A DNA stretch of 64,000 nt from Prinsepia uniflora (Eukaryota; Streptophyta; Magnoliopsida; Rosales; Rosaceae). The first letter of the stretch is position 1. Every line of letters starts with the position of its first letter. This document shows, piece after piece, positions 48,705-61,479 of this stretch. The stretch spans positions 27,499,504 to 27,563,503 of the forward strand of contig CM064869.1 of the NCBI GenBank assembly GCA_032719365.1, given 5' to 3'. The notes beneath the pieces were generated by a model. It ran no database searches, had not been told where the DNA came from, and was given only the letters and a program-made list of their open reading frames with translations. A program made the position numbers and the translations under genes.

Positions 48705-49084
48705 CAAAACCATCCTTTTATACAAAACTTTTACAAGATTACATTTTTACCCTTCTCGAAGGTACGGGTTGTTACAACTATAATTGGTAAAGGTGGATAA
48801 CATGTCCTAATCATCCAATTAACTTTCAAATCAAGTTTTCATCATTTTTTACTTTGTTTTCATAATTTAATTTCGTTCTCATCATCACTAAAAACCCCCC
48901 AACGTTTTTGTGCTTCTTAATCAAGTTACTTAATTCTAAACTAAGTGGATTCACGCTGAACAAATCCTCGAGGGATCGACCTTTGCAAACCTACTATACT
49001 CGTGATACAATTTTGTGCACTTGCAAAATATTACATTAGGAGTTTATCATTTATAACTTCTTAGTTGATAAATCTTTTATCAAG

Positions 49085-49104
49085 TTTTTGGCGCCGTTGT
49101 CAGG
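49085..49104 (+). other. Primer binding site of Athila gag segment
   Basis: TTTTTGGCGCCGTTGTCAGG two bases after the LTR end at 49082, the Athila tRNA-Asp type with one change from the site at 14754. Confidence 0.85.
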
Positions 49105-49259
49105 GACTTATCCCTCAATGGTGTCCAAATAGTTTTGAATTATCTAACTTGGTTTGTTTATTCGTTCTCAAGGTACTAGTTCATATCACGCAACTCCTCA
49201 GTGGAAGGTAGGTCTCACAGCTCAAATCCTCCCTTACAGAATTCTTTAACTCAAGGTAG

Positions 49260-50550
49260 CCCCCACCAAGCCCTCATGCCATGGCAAACCCACAAGATCA
49301 TGCTCTTGTGCCTCCTCCTGCCCCTAGGCTCCTTCGAGAGTTCGCAACCCCTCATGTGCCCGAAGATCTTTTCCCCATTGTCTTTCCTGCAAGCACCGTT
49401 GAGAACTTTGAGCTTAAGTCCGGGACCATTCACATGTTGCCTAAATTTGATGGACTTTTTGGGGCCTATCCTCACCTTCATATCATGGACTTTCTCTAGG
49501 TTTGCTCTACTATTCGTATCAATGGGATGACTGAGAATGAAATTAGGTTGAGGTTGTTTAACTTTTCACTTAAGGATAGGGCTAAAGCTTGGTTTCATTC
49601 ACTTGCACCCACTCTATTCATACATGAACATAATTGTCTACTTTATTCCTCACCCAATACTACCCCATTGAGAAAACTAATAACTTTAAGGCTAAGAATA
49701 TGAACCCTAGACAGCTCCAAGATGAAGCCTTTTATGAGTATTGGGAATGGTTTAATGAGATGCTTCGTGCTTGTCCCCATCACAACATTGAGGATCATCA
49801 CCTCATGATGTAGTTTATAGAGGTCTTAGTTATGAGGATCGTACTATGGTGAATTCCCTATCTCAAGGTATCTTAGATGGTACAATAACCGAGGCCCAGG
49901 TTGCATTTGAGAAGACAGCTCAAAGAGAGAAACAATTTAGTTACCGAGGCCACTCATCTTGGTCCATGGCCGAAACTAGGGACAAGGATGGGTCTATTGC
50001 TGAACTTACCGCTTTGGTAAAGCAATTGTGCAGGGATAAGGTTAAGAATACCATGGTTTGTGAGGTCTGTTCAGTCCAAGGACACTTTTTGGATGAGTGC
50101 ACACAAATGGGTGAAGCCAACTATATTGGCGGGTACAATGCTCAAAGGCCTCGAAATGATCCTTTTTCGAACTCTTACAACCCGGGATGGAAGAACCATC
50201 CGAATTTCAGATGGAACAACAACCAATTTGTGGCTAACCCCTTGCCACCCCCTGGATTCCATAAACTTCACGTTACTGCCCCTTCTATGCTGCCCCAAGG
50301 TACTTCCTTAACTCAAGGTTCAACCGGTAAGTCATGGAAGGATGCACTTGCAACTATGGAACATCACATTAATACCTTCATAAATGAATCTCAGAATCAC
50401 GAAGCCACAACTAATACCTTCATGAATGAGACTAAACATGCCATTACCAACTTGGAGAGGTAACTTGGACAGATTTCCAATCAACTCAACCAAAGAGAGC
50501 CCTGTAAGTTCCCTAGTCAAGTTATGGTGGACAGATTTCCAATCAACTCA
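49260..50550 (+). pseudogene. Athila gag, frameshifted and truncated
   Basis: First frame 49281-49499: MANPQDHALVPPPAPRLLRE and FELKSGTIHMLPKFDGLFG, stop at 49497-49499, then on to NEIRLRLFNFSLKDRAKAWF in the same frame. The frame shifts between about 49690 and 49846. It then reads VNSLSQGILDGTITEAQVAF and a zinc knuckle CEVCSVQGHFLDEC at about 50064-50105. The text ends near 50525 with CKFPSQVM, followed by a short duplicate of the bases around 50467-50490. Homology to Athila gag is clear; everything downstream of gag is missing. Confidence 0.82.
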
Positions 50551-50555
50551 ACTAA

Positions 50556-50899
50556 TGTAAGGTAGACGGGACAATGCCATTATCATGGAGCCATGGTCAT
50601 CCTAATAACACTTTGTAGGATGTATCTACATCAACTACATGAAATAATGCCTCTGTGTAGAGTTCTTCTATCCTCAATGGTATGGTCATGGATCCTAAAG
50701 CCTTCTACCCCAATTGATTGAACCCTTGAATAGTTAGCATTGATGGGGATAACTGACGTATATTCATCCCAATGGAGCGTAATGTCTTCAAAGGTATGAG
50801 GTTAACAGTAGATCCACAATCAAGCAAGATTCGGTTAATCATCGTACCTCCGAGTTCACCAGTGACGTAGAGAGGCCGATTGTGTGTTTTGGACCCCAC
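50556..50899 (-). pseudogene. Tat aspartic protease
   Basis: The minus strand reads GGTMINRILLDCGSTVNLIP, where DCGS is the catalytic Asp-x-Gly motif, then SMLTIQGFNQLG. Past a stop at about 50702-50704 come ALGSMTIPLRIEELYTEALF and VDVDTSYKVLLG. The text stops at STLH near 50556, at the edge of the Athila insertion. Catalytic Asp is present but stops break the frame. Confidence 0.78.
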
Positions 50900-51051
50900 A
50901 AGAGATTGTTGTCATTGAATGTCACTGTGGCTAGACATTGTGCACACAATTTCACCGATATTTTTTATTCTCCTTCCGGTTTGGGACATGACTTAGACTG
51001 CTTAGGGCTTTTTTTCAGGATTGGATGTTTTAGTTTCTATTCATCATCAAC

Positions 51052-52563
51052 TTAATCAGACCATTTATATCCAAAACTCAGTTTGGATTTCTGAGTGGGT
51101 TGCCTGTCTGGCAAGCTTACTTCATCTGTCTCAGAGTCACTCCCACGATCCTTTATGGAGACTATGTGGAAAGAGTGTGTACCCTTCTCGACTTCTGTGT
51201 TGAAGAATTTGGTAAGTAAGAACTCAGTGAGAGTAATTGGTATCCTAGAAGGTTGTTCATACTTTTTTTCCTGCAGTACATGGGCCTTTTTCGATGACCT
51301 TCTCCTCCTATTCTTATCTTTCCAAGTTGGCGCTCCTTGAGTTTTGACGCCAGGGTGAGTCATGGAGTCAAGCTTGGTAGTACACCTAACTACAATTTTA
51401 CTACTCTTGTTGATGGTTTTCCAATCTTCTGCAGATCCTTCAGATGATGAATCCTCCCAAACTTCAAATGTTGGAGCAATTATTAAGTCATACAGATATG
51501 GGATTTGAGAATTTCCAGGTTATGGCATGTATGGGGATGCTTTGACAATTATAACCTCATCATCTACTAGAAAAGCTACCGAGATTGTAGCCCCAAGTGA
51601 TGACACAGTGGATATAGCTTCTTCCTCTATCATGTTTGCTGATGCTACTCCTTGGGAGTATGAATCCAACTCCAACTTACCCTTGTTGATCATCTCTTGA
51701 ATTTTATTCTTCACCCTATAGCAATCCATCAGTGTATGTCCGATGATCCGGTGATATCGGCAGTATTTGGGATCTTTTATCTTATTAGCCTTAGCCGGAC
51801 GTTTAGGATCAGGAAGAGTGATGGCTTGGACATTGAGAAGTTCGTCAAATATCACCTCGACGTCATCATCGTCAAAAGAATATTTGAATGCCTTCCATTT
51901 CTGAAAAGTTGGACGTTTGGATTGCTCTTTGTCATTGACCTTGTCATTAATCTTTTCTGTTTTGAAAAATGTTTCCATTGACTCTCCCTTCTTATGTGTC
52001 GCTTACTTATTGTCATTTGACTTGTCTCTAACTTGTACTTATTGTGTTGTCAACCTTTTTTCGAGCGATCTGCCTTTCGACGTTGCTTGCTTTAGACACC
52101 AACTAGTCGAAGGATTGAGGCTCTACAGTGGCAACAAAGGTTGCAATGTCCAGTATGAGATTGTTATAGCATATTTGTACTGCTAATTCTTCAGTAATCT
52201 TTTCTGGACACTGCAAGTTGAGACTCCTCCATCTCATAATGAAATCATTTACACTTTCACTTGCCTTTCGCATGGTTTGGGTGAGTTCACTTATTGAAAC
52301 CTTCTTTTTTGAACTCACGCATTGTGCGAGGAATTCTTTTGGCATATCATCCCATTTTAAGATGGATTCTGCTGGTAGTTGGGTGTACCAGGTGAATGAA
52401 GCTCCTTTTAGCGATTGAACAAATTGTCGAACCAATAAAGCATATGATTGCGACGTCTTGCCACAAGCCGAATAATAGTGCACCAGATGTTAGTGGGGAG
52501 ATCCATAGATTCCATCATACTTGTCAAATATTGGTGATTGGTAGCCTTTGGGAAAAGCCACGA
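51052..52563 (-). pseudogene. Tat gag core and zinc-binding region
   Basis: From the right: FPKGYQSPIFDKYDG-like text (about 52500-52555), then 52103-52483 with YALLVRQFVQSLKGASFTWY, KEFLAQCVSSKKKVSISEL and ESVNDFIMRWRSL, the Tat capsid core. Next, 51520-51978 has YCRYHRIIGHTLMDCYRVKN, the CHHC-type knuckle of this group. 51052-51363 is a charged linker toward protease. Frame breaks separate the three open stretches. The upstream part of gag was displaced to 61480 by the LARD-like element. Confidence 0.78.
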
Positions 52564-55268
52564 TGACACGACCCATCCCAATCCCCCTAGGATTAACGTG
52601 GGATGCGTCATGCTCCCGTCTGACACGAAGTGTCAGACAAGGGATAATACGTACCTCAGTCCATACGGGGCTCCCAGAACGCGTCAGGATCGGTGTAGGA
52701 GCGTGATGTCTCGGTCTCTGCTAAAACCCGCATCCGTGATCAACCTGAAGGGCAATAAAACCATTCAGAACTGTGAGTGGACGAAAATCAATAAGTTCAT
52801 AAAAACACATTTCATAAAGATATTTTTGCCCTTCACTAAAAGTATGCATGCATCGAAAATCAGTAATCAAAACGTTTACTCAAACAAACCATTAAGGCCT
52901 TAGCCCAAAAACTGTAAATCCAAAACCAAGTGGGCCACTGCCCAACTCTATAAACACAAATCCAACCGAAAAACCATTTCATAGATCCAATAGTCCATAT
53001 TTACCACATAACCATCTCCAGCATCCCAGATACCTAGCGTCCCGGACGCTTAACGTCCCAGACGTCATATCTCATGGTAATAAGAAACGCGTGCTACCTG
53101 GGGTCTCTCTGGATCAATATCTCCGACATCTCAGATGTCTGACGTCCCAGAAATCTAATCATAGCATTCCCGCTCCTGAGTCACTATACGGTCCGGTAAC
53201 TTCATATAATGACCCTTCGCAGGTAATGCACCGTGACTTCCCCAGTGTCCCAGATACCTAGAGGAGACCATCACATATCCTTGTATCAAGATGGTATATG
53301 GAAAATAGTTTTAAAAAGTCATTTCAAAGTATCTCAATGGACCCTTCCCGAATTTCACATAAAACATCACAATCCATTTAGGGTCCCTGACCCGAAATCA
53401 CGTTTATGAAACATAGGGTCCCAAACCTGAAATCATAATTATAAAACTCTACTGGGCCTCATGCTCGATTTGTAAACCACTGGGCCCCCAGCCCGATCAC
53501 ATAACTGAAAAGTGTCTCAGTCCGATTTTGAAAATCAACTGGGCCTCTGGCCTGAGCACATAATTCAAATGGGTCTCATGCCCGAGTTCATCTTTCCAAA
53601 ACCAAAACCATGTCACAGAATCAATATTGAATTCACATTCACATAGCAATAGTATAAATTCGTAAACCTCGAAATAAGTGTAAATACGGATTTACCTCGA
53701 AATACGCACAACCATATAATCCACCAGTGCCACAATCATCATCATAGAAATCATGTATGTAAAACATATAAAATAGTTATACATGCATCACAATTTAGAA
53801 AACGAAATCCACTCACAGACCGTCCTACGCTGCCACCTCGATACGCATGCCATAAGCCCTCCCGGGCCCCATCACTATCACCGGGACTTCCAAACATGTC
53901 CAAACCACACTAGAGGGTTACTAACCTCTTCATTAACCTCCTATTAAAGCCCCGTAATTTTTCTGAATTTTTAACTATTTTTATACTATCCTTTAAACCT
54001 TTGAACATGCCGAAACATATCGAGACGATATCCGATCGACATGAAACCAGTCCCAAAATGTTCATTACTTCGAATAGATTATTTCATCTGTTGAAAGTTT
54101 CCCTAAAATACCCATCATGCGCCCCCACGCGCGGCTTGTACTCCCTGCGCGTGAAACCCACGCCTCGGGTACTGTTCATCGTCAACCTCTAGCGAACCTG
54201 GTCTGAATCGGTTCACTGGTTCAGTCCGGTCCAACAGAACCGACAGTCGAACCCGACCGGTTCTCCCAATCCCGGCCACCATTTTCAATGGGGTTTCCAC
54301 CTATGGGTTCGACTAAGTCTATTCTACAGTTCCATAACCTCAAAATCATGAAACAACGTCGATATCATTACTTGTAGCCCAGATTCCTCCTCCATGTTCC
54401 AAGCTTTTCCAGTCATCTGGGTCCACGAAACCAATGCCAAAAATCTTCATTTTGTCCCTAGAAACAGTCCTAACACTCAGAAACAACCCAAACACGTCAG
54501 GATTTGTGGTTTCAAAAATGAGAAAACATGGGGTTTCTCGGGTTTCCGGCTTACCGCCGTCTTGCCACCACCGTGAGTTCCTTCTGTCACTCCCCTGGTG
54601 TCCTAGTCTTCTCCTGGGTCCAGTCCAGTAAAGGTTTGAGTTAAGTTTGTGTAGGTTGGACGGGTAGTGAGTTTGAGGTATGGGTTTTTTGTGTTCATCG
54701 CGATTTAGGAGATGTCGAGAGAGAGAAAGAGATGCAAGTGATGGTGATGAGGATCATCTGAGATGGAATGAAGGGTGCAGATTCAATCTTAAGTAAGAGA
54801 TTGACGGCTGGGATTAATTGAATAATAAAATAACATAATTTAATTGACCAATGGGGGAAGATCCAAATTTAGGGAAAAGCGAGTGTGGGATGAGTAACAC
54901 CTGCCACTCATCCAAGGATTCAGATTAATTCCAGTTTCATTTTAGGTTATAATATTTTATTATTATTTTAATTAAACCCTCGGTTCGTACGTTTAACCGA
55001 TTTCACTCCCGTGACCATAACTTTTCCATTTGATGTCCAATTTCGGTGTGCCGCCTGTCTATGGATTCGTATCGACCCGAGCTATGTAACGGTCCTCGGC
55101 CCTAGACAATTGGACCTCCCGGGTCAAAAGTTAACATTTTGCCCACGCCTAGGGGCAAAATGGTCATTTTGCATATTCCGTCCGATTTCTCTCAACTAAT
55201 CCTCGATTAGTCATTCTAAATCATAATTAATTAGTATTTAATCCCGATATTTGGGACGGGTAGTTACA
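52564..55268 (-). repeat. Left (3') LTR of LARD-like element
   Basis: 2,705 bp, TGACACGACCC to GGGTAGTTACA. Arms TGTGAGTGGAC (52772-52782) and ATCCACTCACA (53807-53817, one mismatch). Between them lie CGTCCCAGACGTC-type repeats at 53020-53165, GGGTC...GACCC / GGGCC...GCCC units at 53330-53590 and paired CCTCGAAATA motifs at about 53670 and 53695. An imperfect palindrome with GGATGAG/CTCATCC arms is at 54888-54913. Confidence 0.85.
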
Positions 55269-58200
55269 ACCTTCCCCCTTAAATAATTTCGTCTTCGAAA
55301 TTCCAACTATATCGATTCCACATCCACCTCGTGGAAAACAATTTGATCTCACATCATGTGTACACCTGTACACCCACTAACCAGCACAAAACTTGTCTGC
55401 ACCCAGACGTTCCATCACGAACTCACCTTGTATCAACTACACTCGACCACCTCGAGTGAAATCGATCACACGATCCGAGCACTTGATGATTCTACCTTTA
55501 CTCGAACACATTCAGCTTAATGGTTTCTCTCAATCACTAATACACTCTGACAACTGCTCCCACTGGGAGTCACAAAATCTTACTCATCAATCCACGCTGA
55601 CACATTTAGCCTAATCGTCACCACTTGGTCAGTCGTAAATCAATCCGACATCTCTCCCACATCGAGAATTACCAAATCTCACAACTTCTCCGCATTTCCT
55701 GAATTTCTTACAATTTCTCTGCCACACTGTCTCACTCTAAAGTTGCACCAAGGTACCGTGTACCAAAATTTCCTAATAATCCATGCTACCGTTAGTGATA
55801 GTCACAGAGCAGCCGATCCACGCAAAACAACCTGTGGTTACACCAACCACCAACTCACTGAACCTGAGTATACGAATACCAACATCTCACTCGACTTGCA
55901 TGTAACTAGACCTCATCGAATACCTGCCCAGTAGTAATACACATCCCAACTCTAGGGTTCCATTAGCCATTCAAAAATCTGAGCACCTGCTCATACAATC
56001 TCTGAATCTGTCAAAATCACTCTGCCCAGCACATAGTATTCAATGTCCAATTCACGTCCTCAACCAATCCAATAATATCAGAACTAAGCCGACTACCAAC
56101 ACGCTCAACCACACATCGCTGGTACATCCTATGTATCGTCACCAGGCACCACTCGGCCTATCCAGTATCGATCCTCGCACAACGTACAGGGTATGTACAT
56201 CCATCCTCCAACTAGTCCATTACATGTTTCGTAGTCAATCACGATTTAATACTGGGGTTCATCTATCCAATCCCGTACCAGACATTTCGATTACTCCAAC
56301 TCATCATCCATCCTGAGTCCCATGGTCACCCGACCAGCACCACAACGTCTACTCCCTAGCATGTAATCCAACACGTACCAATCTGACTCACGCCCACCAA
56401 GGCGTACCTATTCATGCCAATTGAGAATCCAAACTCACCCACGTCTCTTGAGACGTACCAACTTTGAACCTATCAGTTACCTGCTCATTCGATTAACACA
56501 TTACATTCGATTGACTTCATAGGGAAACCAATCCCATTGTCTACATATCCCAGACTCACCAATTTGACCAGGTCGGATACCCACTCGTTCACAAGTCAAA
56601 TACTCAAGTCAAATCGTAAACATCTCAACTCACTCAAGTAGCGTCACATACTGGATTAACTTCGAAAATAAGTTCAGTCCTAACATCCCCATATCCAAAT
56701 ATTCACGACCAGGCAATAACCTCTCCACCTAACCTGATCAACAAGATCACGACCAGATCCATCACCACGTCACCCGACCGGTAACATCACGATCCTAGAT
56801 CGTCACAATGCCCAAAGTCCACAACATCACAATCCAGATCCACCTAGGATCTGCACATGCTCACCTAGTTAAAAATCCACCTGAAATATGATTGTAGGGT
56901 CTTACTCCCTCTTTGAATCCTTCATCAGTCACATCACTCCTCAACTATTTTCACATCTAATCACTCAGTCAAAAACGAAAAACGTCTAAACTGTGAGTTC
57001 TCTCCAATTTTCTCATATCGATCCTTGTCATTCCTTGTCATTCTCATCTTGTCCTAACCGGACTCCCTCGTCATATTTCCCTAAGTGAGATGATCATCCC
57101 GACATCCACCATTAATCCAGAATCAAACACAACTTCTCTTGTCCAATGAACCAAAGCCAATCATGGGTCCACCAACCAATACACGCTCAATGTACCGGTG
57201 ACAACAGCCATCATCTGTCATGGGCAGAAAATGAGAAGTCACCCTTAGTAACTTCAGAATACTCATCACCCATGCCGACACAAGCACTTCTCTCGTCTCC
57301 TCAAACAAAACTGCTCTCGAGTCTGAAGTTCCAACCATGTTGGAAGATTGATATGCTTCTATCTAAGTGTCAAGTCCAACCACTGGACTTCCCAAATCCT
57401 CAACTCACTTGGACAACCACGTGTTCGTAACCAATTTATTGCCCAGACCTCTTGTCCATTCATAACCGTTTATGCACATCCAAAATGATGTAATTCTTTA
57501 CTGTCTCATTCTCATATCTCAACCTTTACTGGTTCAACTCTCGGGTTTCCATGTTATTCACAATTTTACAATCTCACAATAATACCACCATTGATTCCCT
57601 TCGGATTTTTACAATTTCAATAATTTCTTTGAATTTCCTCATGATACTAAAATCACACAACCACACAAGTTTCGGAGTTAACGACAACTCCCCGAATCTA
57701 CTAATTTCCATGACGTCCCATGCGTCATCCAAAAACTCCTCATGTCTCAATCATACCCTTTCATCCATTGATCACTTTGTCATCTCATAACTGTTGGGAC
57801 TTATCCCAACACATCACAATCCATACTAGATCCTATCCAGTCGATCACTCAACCACTACTGAATCTCAGATACTGAACATATGTCCATCACAACGGAGTC
57901 ACAAGCCAACTCGTGGGTCATCGTCATAACAATCATCGGCACCAACACACTGCGTGCGAATCAGACAATCCTGAGTTGTTACTCATACTGAGCAACAACC
58001 CTGTATCTCCGCTCAGGTGAAAGGAACTCTGCCTCTCTCGTACCCCACAACTATGGGTACCACCATTCTAACAATCCACAACAAGATAATGAACGTTCCC
58101 TGAACGTCCCCCGATCCTCAACTACCACCACTACATCAATCATGCTCGATAGCCAGTCATCGCTTTCGAGATCCGCATACGCACATCACACTATTATTCA

Positions 58201-58997
58201 GTCTAACCCGGGATCCCATATCTTATCTCAAAATCGTACTCGTGGATTGAATTCCATTATTTCACTTCATGTCGGCCAACCAATCTCTATGGTTTCGACT
58301 AGACTCACTAGAGTCATCTACATGGTCATCCACATGGTCATCCACGACCTTAGCCGCCCTTGCAGTACAAGTTCCAATCCAACAGTCACAATCTGGGGTT
58401 TGACTCGAAAGACCACCTCGACTTCGGAAAGTCATCCAATTCTCAACAACTACAGACTCACAATTCTAGTTCATCAATCACACTCTAGGGTTCCTCTGAA
58501 CCCAACAGCTCTCTACAATAAATTCTGCAATCCGATTGACCCCGCGGTCCTGACATTGAATAGATGTCACACCAATCCTACCATGAACTCAACGGGGGTT
58601 CCACCACTAAGGTCATCGGCTAACTCATGTACTAACATTACCCACACCAGAAATCACCACTAGGGTGCACATTCTCAGACCATCACTCAACTGAGGTTCA
58701 CATTTCCAGATCACTACTCAAATGGGGTTCCCCGAACCCAGCTGTTCTTAGCAGCACCACAATCTAACATCTCATGACCGAACCAACGGTCCCACATTAC
58801 TAATCGTCACATACAATCCCACTTGGGTCGAATCACATTAACGCACAGAGTATAGGCCAATCACACTCTAATCACTATTCAATCCCAAAACTATCAAATC
58901 GGCATCCTACCGTCAGGTTGATAACGGGCAGACCACGTAGAGGCATCACATCCTCGACCTGCACATACCGCAAGAACTACTGAATAACGACAAACTT
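55269..58997. other. Non-coding interior of LARD-like element
   Basis: 3.7 kb that is strongly poor in G on the plus strand and rich in C, A and T, with scattered ACTCA/TCACA phrases. No open frame resembles a retroelement or host protein. The longest, 58142-58663 plus (173 codons), follows from the base bias. On the minus strand AAGGGGGAAGGT at about 55269-55282 is the polypurine tract next to the LTR. Confidence 0.75.
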
Positions 58998-59010
58998 GCT
59001 TTGATACCAC
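58998..59010 (-). other. Primer binding site of LARD-like element
   Basis: Minus strand TGGTATCAAAGCA just inside the right LTR, an initiator-Met site with one change from TGGTATCAGAGC. Confidence 0.85.
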
Positions 59011-59011
59011 T

Positions 59012-61479
59012 TGGAACTACCCATCCCAATCCCCTCGGGATTAACGTGGGATACGTCATGCTCCTGTCTGACACGAAGTGTCAGACAAGGAATAATACGT
59101 ACCTCAGCTCATACGGGGCTCCCAGAGCACGCTAGGATTGGTGGAGAAGTGCGATGTCTCGGTATCTGCTACAACCCACATCCTTGATCAACCTGAAGGG
59201 CAATAAAACCATTCAGAACTGTGAGTGGATGAAAATCAATAAGTTCATAAAAACAGATTTCATAAAGATATTTATGCCCTTCACTAAAAGTATGCATGCA
59301 TTGAAAATCAGTAATCAAAACGTTTACTCAAACAAACCATTAGGGCCTAAGCCCAAAAATCGTAAATCCAAAACCAAGTGGGCCACTGTCCAACTCTATA
59401 AACACATATCCAACCGAAAAACCATTTCATCGATCCAATAGTCCATATTTACCATATAATCATCTCCGGCATCCCAGATGCCTAGCGTCCCAGAAGCTTA
59501 ACGTCCCAAATGTCATATCTCACGGTAATAAGCAACGCGTGCTACCCGAGGTCTCTCCGGGTCAATATCTCTGACATCCCAGATCTCTGACGTCCCAGAC
59601 GTCTAATCATAGCATTCCCGCTCCTGAGTCACTATACGGTCCGGTAGCTCCGTATAATGACCCTTCGCAGGCAATGCCCCGTGACTTCCCCAATGTCCCA
59701 GACACCTAGAGGAGACCATCACATATCCTCGTATCAAGATGGTATATGGAAAACAGTTTTACAAAGTCATTTCAAAGTATCACAATGGGCCCTGCCCGAA
59801 ATTCACATAAAACATCACAATCCATTTAGGGTTCCTGACCCGAAATCACGTTTATAAAACATAGGGTCCCAGACCCGAAATCATATTTATAAAAATCAAC
59901 TGGGCCTCATGCCCGATTTGTAAACCACTGGGCCCCCGACCCGATCACATAACTGAAAAGGGTCTCAGCCCGATTTTGTAAATCAACTGGGCCCCTAGCC
60001 CGATCACATAATTCAAATGGGTCTCATGCCCGAGTTCATCTTTCCAAAACCAAAACCATGTCATAGAATCAATATTGAATTCACATTTACATAACAATAG
60101 TATAAATTTGTAAACCTCAAAATACGTGTAAATACAGATTTACCTCGAAATACGTGCAATCGTATAATCCACCAATGCCACAATAATCATCATAGAAATC
60201 ATGTATGTAAAAAATATAAAATATTTATGCATGCATCACAATTTAGAAAACGAAGTCCACTCACAGACCGTCCTACACTGCCACCTCGATACGCATGCCA
60301 TAAGCCCTCTCGGGCCCCATCACTATCACCGGGACTTTCAAACATGTCCAAACCACACTAGAGGGTTACTAACCTCTTCATTAACCTCCTATTAAAGTCT
60401 CGTATTTTTCTCAAAATTTTAACTATTTTTAAACTAGCCTTTAAACCTTCGGACATGCCGAAACATATCGAGACGATGTCTGATCGACACGAAACTAGTC
60501 CCAAAATGTTCGTTACATCGAATAGATTATTTCACCTGATGAAAGTTTCTCCAAAATACCCCTCAAGCACCCCCACGCGCAGCTTGAACTCCCTGCGTGT
60601 GTAACCCACGCGTCAGGTACTATTCATCGTCAACCTCCAGTGAACCCGGCCGGAACAAGTTCACTGGTTCGATCTGGTCCAACCGAACTGACGGTCTAAC
60701 TCGGTCGGTTCTCCCAATACCCGCCACCATTTTCAACGGGGTTTCCACTTATGGGTTTGTCTAAGTCTATTCTACAATTCCATAACCTCAAAATCGTGAA
60801 ACAACGTCGAGATCATTACATGTAGCTCCAAAACAGTAGCCCAGATTCCTCCTCCATGTTCCAAGCTTTTTCAGTCATATGGGTCCATGAAACCAACGCC
60901 AAAACTCTTCATTTTGTCCCTAGAAACAGTCCTAACACTCAGAAACAACCCAAACACGTCAGGATTTGTGGTTTCGAAAATGAGAAAACATGGGGTTTCT
61001 CGGGTTTCCGGCTTACCGCCGTCGTGCCACCGCCGTGAGTTCCTCCTGTCACTCCCCTGGTGTCCTAGTCTTCTCCTGGGTCCAGTCCAGTAAAGGTTTG
61101 AGTTAAGTTTGTGTGGGTTGGACGGGTAGTGAGTTTGGGGTATGGGTTTTTTGTGTTCATCGCGGTTTGGGAGATGTCAAGAGAGAGAGATGCAAGTGAT
61201 GGTGATGAGGGTCAGCTGAGAGGGAATGAAGGGTGCAGATTCAATCTTAAGAAAGTGATGGATGGCTGAGATTAATTGAATAATAAAATAACATAATTTA
61301 ATTGACCAATGGGAGCAAGATCCACATTTTAGGGAAAATGTAGTGTGGGATGAGTGACACCTGTCACTGATCCAAGGGTTCAGATTAATTCCAGTTTTAG
61401 ATTAGGTTATAATGTTTTATTATTCTTTTAATTAAACCTTCGGTTCGTACGTTTAATCAATTTTCCTCCTGTGACCATA
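59012..61479 (-). repeat. Right (5') LTR of LARD-like element, truncated
   Basis: Matches the left LTR from TGGAACTACCC to GTGACCATA, where homology stops at 61479 and Tat gag resumes. Arms TGTGAGTGGAT (59220-59230) and GTCCACTCACA (60255-60265). GGG...CCC units at 59785-60040. Palindrome at 61348-61373. Confidence 0.85.

Larger units (their letters stand above)
36330..48776 (-). mobile_element. Near-complete Tekay/Del-type chromovirus retrotransposon
   Basis: Exact target duplication ACTAT (36325-36329 and 48777-48781). Minus orientation: 5' LTR 43715-48776, initiator-Met primer site 43701-43713, gag 42545-43630, pol 39325-42554, polypurine tract 39290-39305, 3' LTR 36330-39289. The order RT-RNase H-integrase-chromodomain and the CHD type fit the Tekay/Del chromoviruses. 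The LTRs are very similar where they align, so insertion is recent. They differ by two deletions and by a nested solo LTR. The protease active site is deleted, so the element looks non-autonomous. Confidence 0.93.
43715..48776 (-). repeat. 5' LTR of Tekay element, split by a solo LTR and internally deleted
   Basis: Real LTR sequence is 43715-45886 and 48710-48776 (about 2.24 kb). Compared with the 3' LTR it lacks about 680 bp (junction at about 45661, after CATCCTACC) and one block of about 63 bp in the GAGTCTTTAAACTC array near 44365. Arms TGTGAGTGGAC (44012-44022) and GTCCACTCACA (44825-44835) are exact. Confidence 0.9.
34464..49082 (+). repeat. Second LTR of Athila composite, split by Tekay element
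   Basis: Pieces 34464-36329 and 48782-49082 make one LTR of about 2.17 kb, TGATAAGTCATG to TCTTTTATCA. The Tekay element at 36330-48776 interrupts it with target duplication ACTAT. It carries a (GT)14 tract at 34875-34903 where the first LTR has a longer compound repeat. Confidence 0.85.
24385..50556 (+). mobile_element. Athila composite: LTR - integrase - LTR - gag (truncated)
   Basis: Reading right: an LTR from 24385, broken near 26197 and joined directly to integrase sequence (26198-26216, continued at 32297), a 3' non-coding part, a second LTR (34464-49082, split by the Tekay element), a primer site and a gag that stops near 50550. The right end has no LTR and no clear partner for the left flank ACGAG (24380-24384). 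This order is not a simple element. It fits recombination between two Athila copies plus deletion at both inner and outer edges. Confidence 0.7.
52564..61479 (-). mobile_element. LARD-like LTR retrotransposon without gag or pol
   Basis: Two LTRs, 52564-55268 and 59012-61479, are very similar and flank a 3.7-kb interior with an initiator-Met primer site at its right end and a purine tract at its left end. It is therefore a minus-strand element. No gag, protease, RT or integrase motif is visible in any frame, the pattern of a large retrotransposon derivative. LTR ends and central-domain arms place it with the Tekay-type family. The right LTR is cut at 61479, losing about 230 bp, and left flank CACGA has no partner. 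It is inserted in the Tat gag. Confidence 0.82.

Noticed and set aside
58142..58663. 173-codon plus-strand open frame
   Set aside because: It lies in the G-poor interior of the LARD-like element, where stops are rare by composition. It has no recognisable domain and reads against the element.
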